Source of the DNA: Planctomycetota bacterium
GTDB lineage: Bacteria > Planctomycetota > Planctomycetia > JALXBF01
Reading direction: 5' to 3'
Length of the DNA stretch: 64,000 nt
NCBI GenBank assembly: GCA_026991575.1
Contig: JALXBF010000069.1
Span: 1 to 64,000 of the forward strand
The notes under the pieces are model-generated. The model was not told the DNA's origin, did not search any database, and worked only from the letters and a program-made list of their open reading frames with translations. Made by a program: the position numbers and the translations under genes. Below are positions 9,872 to 19,800 of the stretch, piece by piece; the stretch's first letter is position 1, and each line of letters starts with the position of its first letter.

Positions 9872-10814
9872 GCCGTGTTTGGAGCGGTGGCTTAAGTTTG
9901 CGGATGTGGCGCGGCGCCGGGATGTGCGCACAGCGCTGGAGGAGTTGCGGCGCGCCGAACGGGTACGGCTGGTCAGTTGCGACCGGAACGTGGTGGCGGC
10001 TACGAGATCGCGCGAAGAGCCGCGTCTGACGTACCTTAAGGTCCGGCTGAAAGACGGCACATTGCCTATAGAGCGAGAGTACGTGGCATGCTTGACACTG
10101 AAGCATGCCTTGTATCCGCTACGAGCCGTGGCAGAGCGGTGGGCGGTATCGGTGAATCCTCCACTCGTCGCGACCGAGCAAGCGGGGACGTCGAGCCTGA
10201 GCCGGCTCCTGTACGCGGCACTTTGTCTGAGATTCGAGAGCCGTGCGGTGCTCGTCTTCTCGAGGCTGGCGCAGGTTCTTGCGGCGATGCACCGTACGGG
10301 GCCTGGGACTGGACCAGAAGCCCATGTGCGCGTGGAAGGTATGCTATACCACCTCCCTCGGCGCTACCGGACCGCGGTGACCCATTCCCTTGGTGCGCTG
10401 TACGGTAACGGTGCACAGATGCGGGCGTACATCCATGGAAACCTCGGCTGGCGGAACATCCGGCTTTCCGGTGCTCGACCGGTCCTGATTGACTTTGAAA
10501 ATGCGGGCATCGGTCATCCGTACCACGACGTCGGCCAGATTCTAGGCCAGCTCGTGCTCGCTAGCTTCCACCCTATGGGCAGTCCCAAGATGGTGTACCG
10601 CTTGAGCGAAACCTTTGCGAATAGCTACCTCGCGGCTGGAGGCTACTCGAGGAATATCGACCAGTGGTGGGAACTACTCGGATGCGTCTGGGCATGTCTC
10701 CTTGTTGGCTCCCAACTCAGACGGTCGGAGCAGCTGACCATTGGGGGGGCACCCATCCACTGCCGCAGGGTTCTGAGCATCCTATACCAGCGTCTGTGCC
10801 GCTTGCTGTCCTGA
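9828..10814 (+). CDS. Aminoglycoside phosphotransferase/kinase-like protein
   Basis: ORF 9807-10814, likely start Met 9828; YIHGNLGWRNIRLSGARPVLIDFENAGIGHPYHDVGQIL matches APH-type catalytic HGDLxxxN / xIDFExA pattern; overlaps the preceding methyltransferase. Confidence 0.65.
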   Translation: MARERLAQLGRPFAKPCLERWLKFADVARRRDVRTALEELRRAERVRLVSCDRNVVAATRSREEPRLTYLKVRLKDGTLPIEREYVACLTLKHALYPLRAVAERWAVSVNPPLVATEQAGTSSLSRLLYAALCLRFESRAVLVFSRLAQVLAAMHRTGPGTGPEAHVRVEGMLYHLPRRYRTAVTHSLGALYGNGAQMRAYIHGNLGWRNIRLSGARPVLIDFENAGIGHPYHDVGQILGQLVLASFHPMGSPKMVYRLSETFANSYLAAGGYSRNIDQWWELLGCVWACLLVGSQLRRSEQLTIGGAPIHCRRVLSILYQRLCRLLS

Positions 10815-11026
10815 AAAGTCCCTTGCTGCGCGGAACCGTCGCGTATCCGCCTTTTCGGCTTGGCTGTGACGTTACCGCTGGCTGGCACGGACAACGAACG
10901 GTTTCGGTGGAAGATAGACAAGAGGCAATGGGCTGCTCCAACGGCTGAAACCCAGGCTGGCACCGTCTGGCGGACACCCCGTGGCACGTAGGACCTTGTC
11001 CCACACTCCTGACTGATACTGAAATA

Positions 11027-12550
11027 ATGGCCATTCGTGCTGTGGCCAGTTCCGATGATCTGTCGCCGGACACTCGTCCACCGCGACGGGCTGCCGTACG
11101 GGGACGAGCGAAGTCGGCGCTATATTGGAGCGTCGCCTCGCGCTACGCCACACGCTGTCTTCGGCTAGTGGCTACGGTTATCCTGGCGCGACTGCTGCTG
11201 CCAGAGGACTTCGGCGTGATGGCGATGGCCTGGGCGTTCCTGGCGTTCGTCGCAAACTTTGGAAAGTTGGGGCTCCCTGCGCACATTGTCCGGTTGCCCA
11301 CACTCGATCGAGCGACCCTGAGCACCATATTCTGGATCAATCTGCTCCTTGGTGCTGTCCTAGGAGTCGTGACGCTGCTCTCGGCACCCTTCGCCGTGCT
11401 GTTCTACAGGGATCCGGAGGTCGGCTACGTAGTGGCTACGCTGTCTATTATCGCGTTCAGCATCGGCGTTACGCCGGTGCCGGCGGGGCTGCTGCGACGC
11501 GACATGAGATTTGGGCAGCTGGCCATAGTGGAGGTAGGGCAGGCTCTTGCCGAGGTCGCGTTTTCCATTACGCTGGCTCTGCTGCATTTCGGTGTCTGGG
11601 CGCTCGTTTTCGGGTCGATCGCAGGTCGAGCCGCTAGGGTGATCCTGTTGTACGCGTGCGCCCCTTTTCGGCCAGGGTTGACCTGGCGGTGGGAATGTGC
11701 CCGTGAGGCATTCCAGTTTGGCGGCGGGATGCTGGGAACGTCACTTGCCGCGGTACTCGCTAGAAATGCCGATAACGCCATCATCGGCGCAGCGCTTGGG
11801 TCCCACGGACTTGGCCTGTACTCTTTTTCAAATCGCGTAATGCGTCTGCCGGGCGAGGATCTTGTGGGCGCAGTGGTGCGCGTGTTGGTACCGCGTCTGG
11901 CAGCAGCTAAGACGGACGCCGAGATGGCGTCACTTGTGCGCCGTGCCGTGGGCGCATCCTTGGCAGTGGTGGGACCAGCCTTCATCGGGTTGGCAGTGAC
12001 CGCGCCTTGGTTGGTGCCGCTCGTGTTCGGGGAAAAGTGGAGCGACGCGGTCCTCGTACTTCAGCTTCTGGCGCCGGTAGCAATCCTGCAATCATCCCTC
12101 CGGATCCCTCTGCAGGTATACATAGTTAAGGGAAGGACCGGGTTGCTATTCGCGTGGACTGCGTTTTACACAGCGGTCTGCCTTGTAGTCGTAGCATGCG
12201 GTCTGCCGTTCGGCTTGCATGGGGTCGCGACGGGACTACTAGTGGCCCACGTGCTGTTGGTGTACCCTTGGGTTGGCCTGCCCAAGCGGGCGCTTCGCAC
12301 GCTACAGGTTGGCAAACTGCTCGCGGACATAGCCACTCACGGGGCGGTGGGGAGCGTTGCGTGGGTCGTTGGCATGGCTGTTGTTGCTGTTCTGCACAGC
12401 TGCACTGCGCCTGGGGTCGCACACGTCGCAGGGGGCATGTCGGTGCTTGTCACGTTTGCCGCTCTGTACAGCCTTCTGAGGCCAATAGGAGTGACAGAGA
12501 TCCTAGCGTTGCTGGGAGCAGGCACAGGTGCGAGCCGGCGGAGGGAATAA
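11027..12550 (+). CDS. Oligosaccharide flippase (MOP/MATE superfamily polysaccharide transporter)
   Basis: ORF 507 aa; ARLLLPEDFGVMAMAWAFLAFVANFGKLGLPAHIVR, repeated hydrophobic segments, SFSNRVMRLPGEDLVGAVVRVLVPRLA typical of Wzx/polysaccharide biosynthesis proteins. Confidence 0.85.
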   Translation: MAIRAVASSDDLSPDTRPPRRAAVRGRAKSALYWSVASRYATRCLRLVATVILARLLLPEDFGVMAMAWAFLAFVANFGKLGLPAHIVRLPTLDRATLSTIFWINLLLGAVLGVVTLLSAPFAVLFYRDPEVGYVVATLSIIAFSIGVTPVPAGLLRRDMRFGQLAIVEVGQALAEVAFSITLALLHFGVWALVFGSIAGRAARVILLYACAPFRPGLTWRWECAREAFQFGGGMLGTSLAAVLARNADNAIIGAALGSHGLGLYSFSNRVMRLPGEDLVGAVVRVLVPRLAAAKTDAEMASLVRRAVGASLAVVGPAFIGLAVTAPWLVPLVFGEKWSDAVLVLQLLAPVAILQSSLRIPLQVYIVKGRTGLLFAWTAFYTAVCLVVVACGLPFGLHGVATGLLVAHVLLVYPWVGLPKRALRTLQVGKLLADIATHGAVGSVAWVVGMAVVAVLHSCTAPGVAHVAGGMSVLVTFAALYSLLRPIGVTEILALLGAGTGASRRRE

Positions 12551-13342
12551 GATAATTCTCCTGTGGGCAGGGGCGTGGCCCCAATGGAAGCCAGTCCCAG
12601 CTATCGGGAGGGACAGGACGGGGCTTGGGCACGCTGCGTTCGCGGTGTCTGCCAGCTTTTTCGGCGATGCTGTCCGCTGCGGACTGTGCGGTTCAGCGCG
12701 GTGATGGCGGCGGAGAATAGCTGCGGACCCGACGCGGTGAGAGGGGGGAAGGGGATGCGCCAGGAGCGTTGTTGCGAGGAGGGCATGCGAGCAAGGGGGG
12801 AACGGGGCGGGGGCCGTCGTTGCCGAAAGCGTTGGCCGTTAGAGTCGCGGCAGGAGTTGCGGTACGAGTTCGGAAAGCTCCGTGGGTAACTTGGGATGTG
12901 CTACCACAAGGAGTGACTCTAGTTGCCAGGTCCGGGAGACGAACGCCGATGCCTTGCAGGGCGTGGGAACCTCCGCGGTGGGGTCCCACTGACTTGTGGG
13001 GCGCGTCCGAAGCGAGACGAGGCGTCGCGTTACACGGCAGCATCCTTGGTTGCTCGATGTTATCAGGTTCCTTCAGCATCGGGAGGTAGCCTGTGGGTCA
13101 CCCAGGCCGTGGCGGACACCTGAAGGCACGTACGGCGGGACGGGAGCTGGCGGGTGCTGGAAGCGGCCCTGGGGGTATGGCTACAGGGATGCTGCGGACG
13201 TGTAAAGCGGGAGGCCCGGTGAGTGAGCGGGATGCAGGTTACCCCTGAGCATTCGGGCGCGCGGGTGAGTAGGTGTTCCCTTGTTGGGGAGCCGGCTGTC
13301 TTGTCCACTACTTATTAGTAGAGAGGGAATAGCGGTCCCACG

Positions 13343-14380
13343 ATGAAGATCCTACTGACCACCGGACCCGGCCTGTGGCACGAACCACGCGGTTACATTG
13401 TGGTAGTCGACATGTCGTCGGGTCGGGTGCTCGATTGCTTAGAATGGTTTCACACCGTGCACGAGGTCTCCCACAAAGGCGTAGCAGGAGCGTGGCGTGA
13501 TCGCGGCTGCGTGTACGCGGTGACGGAGAGCGAGGTCCTGAAGGTTGATTTGGCCCCTTTGCGCGTGGCGGCATGTGCGACGTATCGGTGGGCGAATGAT
13601 CTGCACCACGTATGCCTCGCGCATGGCGCCCTGTGGGTGTGCAATTCCGGGCTGGAATGCGTCGATGAGCTGCATCCGGGCACGCTGCGCCCTAAGAGGA
13701 CATGGAACCTAATGGAGTCCCATGGGCGGTCGCTGAAGGCTTTTACCCGGGTAACACTGACTGCTATACGGCGGAGTTGGCGTCGTGCCACAGGAGAACG
13801 AAACTACTACCCCCATCTCAGGCCGTGCGGAAGGGTACCGTACTACAGAAAGATGTTGTATCCTCGCCGGTTCCTAAATTGCGCCCAGAAACAAGGTGAC
13901 TTCCGGCGGGCTGATTTACGACCACATGTGCTTCATCCTAACCACTGCTATCCATACAACGGCGATGTACTCGTTACGGTGTTCGGCACGGGCGAGGTCG
14001 TGGGCTTGCGGTCTGGAACGGTAGTTGCCCGATGTCTGGGCAGGCCGCACGACGGTGTCGTGGCGGAGGAATCGCTGTACGTGACAGACTGTAGTGCAAA
14101 TGTCATTCGGGCCGTGCCCTTACGTGGCCGGCGCACGAGCGGGCAACGCGTATGGCAGATAACCAGTCGAATGGCGGAGGGATTCCTGAGAGGGCTAATT
14201 GTGTCGGAGGACCACTTCTGGGTAGGACTGAGCGCGCGGAGGGGCGCACCTGACCATCTGCAGATGGCTAGAGTCATCCAGGTGGACCGGAGAACGGGGC
14301 GCTGGGTTCGCGAGTGGCGGCTCCCGCGTAAGTACGGGACAGCGGTATTCTCGCTGATAGACGTGTCCGACGTGTACTAA
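13343..14380 (+). CDS. Beta-propeller-like protein, possibly TIGR03032/DUF4915-like
   Basis: ORF 345 aa; repeated blade-like segments (YVVTES-like VYAVTESEVLKVDL, ANDLHHVCLAHGALWVCNSGLECVDEL, HPNHCYPYNGDVLVTVFGTGEVVGL, RGLIVSEDHFWVGLS). Confidence 0.5.
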   Translation: MKILLTTGPGLWHEPRGYIVVVDMSSGRVLDCLEWFHTVHEVSHKGVAGAWRDRGCVYAVTESEVLKVDLAPLRVAACATYRWANDLHHVCLAHGALWVCNSGLECVDELHPGTLRPKRTWNLMESHGRSLKAFTRVTLTAIRRSWRRATGERNYYPHLRPCGRVPYYRKMLYPRRFLNCAQKQGDFRRADLRPHVLHPNHCYPYNGDVLVTVFGTGEVVGLRSGTVVARCLGRPHDGVVAEESLYVTDCSANVIRAVPLRGRRTSGQRVWQITSRMAEGFLRGLIVSEDHFWVGLSARRGAPDHLQMARVIQVDRRTGRWVREWRLPRKYGTAVFSLIDVSDVY

Positions 14381-15647
14381 GTGACGGTGTTGGCTGGTGA
14401 GGCGTCCAGATGCGGGTCTGCCATAGAGAACGGGCTAGGAATGCGTTTCAGGGACCTTGAGGGCGTGCAAAGCTGTCTGCCGCCGAAGGGCAATGCGCGA
14501 ACGGACCTCGCAGGGCCGGTTTGGCATCGGTCCTTCCTAAGGGAGGTGTCGAGGGGCGGTTCCAACCGTCGGCAAACTGAGTACCCATTGGGTGGGCATC
14601 GGCCCCCAAGAGCGGGGCCGGCGCTGGGGGCGTGCGCTTGGCTGCTGGGGATCTGGACGGGCATCCGGCGTCGCATGCGCTGAGGGTAGTAGTGGCAGAC
14701 CCTGGCCGCCCGTTGATGAGGTAGCCAACAGGGACAGAACCCGAGAGTGATTGAGGCGGTGGGCTAAGGTTCCAGTGTTTGCGGCGTTGCGCATGTTGCT
14801 GCTGGCGTTGTACGCGGAGCGTAGTTGGGCGCGGCTGCGTCGACGTGGGATCGTCCGTAGCGTGTTGCCGGCGCGATTGGGATGCTTGGGCGGCGCGGCT
14901 AACCCGACGGACCGTGGGGAAGAGGGGACGAAGATGTCCGTGGCGGTGGACAGGTCAGGTTTGGTGTCGGGTCTGCGTCTAAGTAACGCAAGCATACCGG
15001 ACTCGAGGTTGTGATCCGATTCCACCTCATTGGGCGATGCGTTGCCGGAGTTAGCCGGCCCCTCGTTGAGGTGTCGGCCGGGCGCAGTAGCCGGCCTGGG
15101 CTGATCCCGAGAGAGCCGTACGGTTGGGACCGTGGACGTGTGGAAGAAACCGGATGGCGGTTCATGCCACACTTCGCTAGGCCGTCCGCGGCCGCCCTCT
15201 GCGTGCCAAGAGAGGTCGTCGGCTAGCACCCACTTCCGAACGGGTCGCGGCGGGGCCGAAGTCTTTCCTGCGACTGTGCGGGTGTTGGGCCGGTAATCGG
15301 CGCTGCAATCTAGCGCATGTTGCCCGTGGTACAGGCCGTATCTGCTACGCGACTTCCCAATAGGTCGCTCGGCACGGTCGCTCTCAGTCACGCTTGACAG
15401 GGGATGGCACGATGTGGCTGACTCGTCCGTTGATAGTGTCCTGATTGTGGCTAAAGTCAGGTGGCCCGGTATCCCAGATCCGTTCGGTGAGACTCAGTAG
15501 GCCATCCATGAACTCAACGCATCTGCTCGCACTGCTGGATGACCGGTATGTCTGATCGGAGATGGAAACGCCGAAAAGAGTCTACGGTACAGTGTCCGGC
15601 CCTTTCGTGGCGGCCGGGCGGAAGGGGGCTCGCACCGGGAAGGGTAG

Positions 15648-16586
15648 TTGCTACGCAGGCGTGAGGACGCTTCGCTGGGTGCGCGTTCACGGTGCGAACG
15701 CGGTGCCTCTGTGTGTTTGGCGATGCCGCGATCTTCTACCACGAGAGCTGGCGCGCGGGAGGCGGACTCGGTGGCTTGCGCTGCAGGTGATTGCCGAAGG
15801 CCTGATGGTCGAACCGGTGGCCAGGGTGGCGCCAGGCCGGGGCCGGGTCGAGGGCGCTGGAAGGCGCGGCGCTGGGTCCTGTGGTTACCGAGAAGCTGGG
15901 TTCAGTGGCTACGCAAGAGGTACTACGTGTGGCAGATCCATCGCGGTAAGTTCGACGCCGATGAGCCAGCGTATCACGTCCTCACCCACTTAATCGGGCC
16001 CGGCGATGTGGTTGTCGACGTCGGCGCAAACGTCGGCCGCTACACCATCCAGATGGCAAGGCTTGTTGGACCAAGTGGCCACGTCATCGCTATCGAGCCA
16101 GTACCAGAAACCGCCGAAGTGCTGCTGGCCAACGTCCGCAGCGCTGACCTTCATCAGGTTACCATCGTGCAGGCAGCAGTCTCCGACCGCATCGCTGTAG
16201 CGCAGCTTCGAATACCAATTCAGGATACCGGCTTTGCGGCACACTATTTCGCCCACCTCGTTGATGTCGAAGACCAGCCAAGCCACGAGGTGATCCCGGT
16301 GCTGTGCTGCACCGTCGACAGCCTCGTTGGGAAGCTTCCGGTGAAGCTGGTCAAGATTGACGTTGAAAAACACGAAGACCGGGCCTTGCATGGCATGAGC
16401 CGTACCCTCTCCGACACACGTCCATTTGTCGTGATCGAGCCAAGCGAGCGGAACACGTATGAGCTCTTCAAAGCGTTCGACTATGACGGCCGCTGCCTGG
16501 CCGGGTCCCAAGACTGGCTCTTCTGGCCGCGCGAACAGTCGTCGCTAGCCTCTGAGGCTTTGGCTCGCCTGGGTATCGGTTCGTAG
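15648..16586 (+). CDS. FkbM-family methyltransferase
   Basis: ORF 312 aa, N-terminal ~80 aa probably not coding (start uncertain, ~15840-15930); VVDVGANVGRYTIQMARLVGPSGHVIAIEPVPETAEVLLANV and LVKIDVEKHEDRALHGM. Confidence 0.8.
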   Translation: MLRRREDASLGARSRCERGASVCLAMPRSSTTRAGAREADSVACAAGDCRRPDGRTGGQGGARPGPGRGRWKARRWVLWLPRSWVQWLRKRYYVWQIHRGKFDADEPAYHVLTHLIGPGDVVVDVGANVGRYTIQMARLVGPSGHVIAIEPVPETAEVLLANVRSADLHQVTIVQAAVSDRIAVAQLRIPIQDTGFAAHYFAHLVDVEDQPSHEVIPVLCCTVDSLVGKLPVKLVKIDVEKHEDRALHGMSRTLSDTRPFVVIEPSERNTYELFKAFDYDGRCLAGSQDWLFWPREQSSLASEALARLGIGS

Positions 16587-16813
16587 CCGGCGCCACACGA
16601 CCGGTGCTTGCAGATGGCGCGCGGTGCTCCGGCACACACTGCCCCGCTGGCGCCGAGCGGCGCTCAGGGCAAGCGCATAGCGATAACACGGCTCCGCATG
16701 CCTGTGCCGTGTGCACGCGACAAGAGGGCGCGACCGGAACGCTGACACGTTTCATACTCTGGAGCGGGTTCCCATCTAAAAAAAGAAGACGCTGATCTGC
16801 GGGCCTTCCTGCG

Positions 16814-19800
16814 ATGACGCTCCGCTTTGCCGAATTGACGGGCGATCGTAGTCCATTGCACGTCGACCGCCAGTACGCGCAGCGCGCGGCGTACGGACGA
16901 CCGGTCGTCCACGGCATGCGCGTCGTCCACGAGATGCTCGCCGTACTTGCGGCACACGTGTGCTCACGTCACCACCAAACCGCTCAGCAAAGCCGCCACG
17001 ACCTGCTACAGCCGACGACACCGCCAGGTGCCCCGACGCCCGGGAACAGTTCAGAGGACGCCGGCAAACGACATGTGTCCGCGCCTGGGCGTCCAGTGAT
17101 GACGGCAACCGGGGCAATCACCGTCGAATTCCGCAACCCCGTGTTCCCCGGCGACCGGCTACGCATCAGCTGGTCCCGGACCGGTTCGGCCACCGCTGCT
17201 GGAGGACCGTCCGCGCCGGCTACCGGCGCTACGGCCACACCCAACGTACACACCCATGGCAGGGAAGCGGTCCAGAACATGGGGCAGGCATCAGGTGCGT
17301 CGGAACTTCTCGACCAAAGCGACAACAACAGCTTGGGGCAAGCCAGTAACCGCACATGCCCCATCCACGACGACTTGTCCGCGTATACCTTACGTGGTGT
17401 CGCTGAGACAGAACGAGGTATCGCGGCGGTTGTCGAACTAAGTGTTCCTTACGATACCGAACTGGCCCGGAGGGCAGCCTCGGCGAGAGAAGCTCTCCGC
17501 CCCGTCTACGTGACGCTGGCTGAGCCAGCGGCTGATCCCCAGGGAGCAGAGCAATCGGCCACGTTTAACGACGGTGCGCCAAGCGTCCATCCTCCCGAAG
17601 AGGTCAACCGCCTTGACATCGACGACATCCTACTCGATGAGCCAGTCAGGGGCACCTACACGTATCCGGGCACCTCGGCCGCTGACTTAAGACCCGAATT
17701 GCTAACACTCCTGCGGCTCCTTGGACTGTGTAGCTACCTGGTTGGCATGAAGCTGCCGGGCCAACAAGCGCTCTTCGTCAAGGCTCAACTTGAATGGCAC
17801 GCGCTGCAGCACAACCCGCTAGAGGTTCCACTCCACTACGAACTTACGCCAACGCACGTTGATCGAAAGCTTAGACTGGTCGATTGCGCGCTCCTGGTGC
17901 GCACTGCCGACGGTGAGCAGGTAGCCACAGGAAGGCTGCGCAGCTACGTGCGATTCACGCCGGCGGTCCCGAACGTGGCAGCCGTTGTGGGGTATGCGCG
18001 TGATCTGTCCAACGCGCTGAGCGGCAAAGTTGCGCTTGTCTGCGGCGCAAGTCGGGGGCTCGGGGCTGAGATTACCGCGACCCTCGCGCTGGCCGGCGCC
18101 ACGGTGTACGGCACCTATCGATCGAGCAGCGAAGATGCGAAGTCTCTGGCCTCGGCTATCACCCAGCGCGGCGGAAGAGTAGAGCTGCTACAGGGCGACG
18201 TCGGTGATTCGCGGTGGCTCAACGACGTTGTCGAAGGAATCGTCCACAAACACGGGCGTCTGGATCTGCTCGTCCTCAACGCCTGTGGTCAACCGAAGAT
18301 CGGCGCCACCGGCGATGCGTTCCACGACTACCTGACGCGGAACCTCCAGCTCGTCTCCGTGCCGTTGGAGACCGCTTTGCCGGCCTTGCGGCATAGCCGC
18401 GGTGCGGTTTGTCTGGTCTCGTCCAGCTTTGTTGCGCAAGCACCGCGCGGCCTGGAAGCGTATGTGGCTCTAAAGAAGACTGCCGAAGAGCTCATCCGAG
18501 CCCAGGCTTCGGCTGCGCCAGAGGTCTTCTTCCAGATCGCCCGTCCTCCGAAGCTTCAGACCCGCTGGAACGATTCCCCCGCTGGCGTCGTCGGCGCGAT
18601 TCCTTCCTGGTGTGCGGCCGTCGCCATAGTGCAGGGGCTCGCAGCGCAGGCTGACCACCGCGAAGCACCGCGCGACAACGTCCTTGTGCTCGAGCAGTTC
18701 CCGTTGCTCGAGCCGCGGGACGAAGCGGGCTCACGTAGGACAGTATCCCTGGCGATTGCGGCCACGTTCACTGCCGAACCGCTTGGCGAAGAGCTCAAAC
18801 GCTGGGCCCGCCGATTGGCTTGGCAGTTGGACGCGCGTTTCGCTGGTTACAACCAGGTGGTCCAGGAGTTGATCAGCCCGGTTGGTCTGTTCGCCGCCAA
18901 TCGCGACGGTTTGAACGTCGCTCTGGTACGCGTCCGGGATTGGCTGCGGGAACTGTCCGAAGAGGTAGGCAGTGACGCGCAACGATTGCAGGCTCACCTG
19001 GACGACGTAGGCAACCAGATCGTCCAGGCACTGGAGCAGTACGCGGCGGCGGGACGAGCCCCGCTACTGCTTATCGTTGCCCCGTCTGACCTTCCAAAGG
19101 CCACCCCGGCTGACGAACCGATAGCCCGATGGGAGCGAGAACTGATCGCGTGCGCGGAGAAGCTCCGCGCGGTGCACGTCCTTGACGCCAGGCAGTGGCA
19201 CAGCGTATACGGACTGGACACCGCGGATGCAGCTGCCTACTACGACCGCAATCGAGACCGAATTGGACACATCCCGTTCACGCCGTCGTACTACGCGTTC
19301 CTGGCGACGCTGATTGTCCGGCGTGCTTATCGGCTGCTAACGCCTCCGCGCAAGACGATCGTCGTCGATTGCGACAACACGCTCTGGGACGGGGTCGTCG
19401 GAGAAGTTGGCCCGCAGGGTGTGCGATTCGACGAGCACCATCTTGCTCTGCAGCGCAAGCTCGCGCGCCTGGCGGAGTCAGGCGTACTCGTGTGCCTGTG
19501 TAGCAAGAACCAAGAAGACGACGTCTGGGCCGTGTTCGCTCAGCGTGCGAACGAGATGCCGTTACGTCGCGAGCACATCGTCGCGGCTGCCATTAACTGG
19601 ATGCCCAAGTCGCAGAACATCACCGAGCTCGCGCGTAGCCTGAACCTCGGACGCGACAGCTTTGCGTTCCTCGACGACAACCCGGTCGAGTGCGCAGAGG
19701 TGCGCGCAAACTGTCCGGATGTGCTCACGGTCCAATGGCCGCGCGAGCCCGAGCAGGCCCTGAAGCTGCTCAACCACTTCTGGGAGCTCGACCCGCTGGC

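Noticed and set aside
12700-12830. G-rich runs (GGGGGGAACGGGGCGGGGG) considered as a G-quadruplex element
   Set aside because: Only three well-separated long G runs; high-GC background makes this weak.
14751-15014. Short plus-strand ORF with MLLLALYAERSWARLRRRG helix, considered as a lasso-peptide B2-like protein
   Set aside because: Too short, lacks the Cys/His/Asp protease motifs, and degenerates into non-protein-like sequence.
14537-15391. 284-aa minus-strand ORF
   Set aside because: Arg/Pro/Ser-rich composition with no recognisable motif; typical chance ORF in high-GC spacer DNA.
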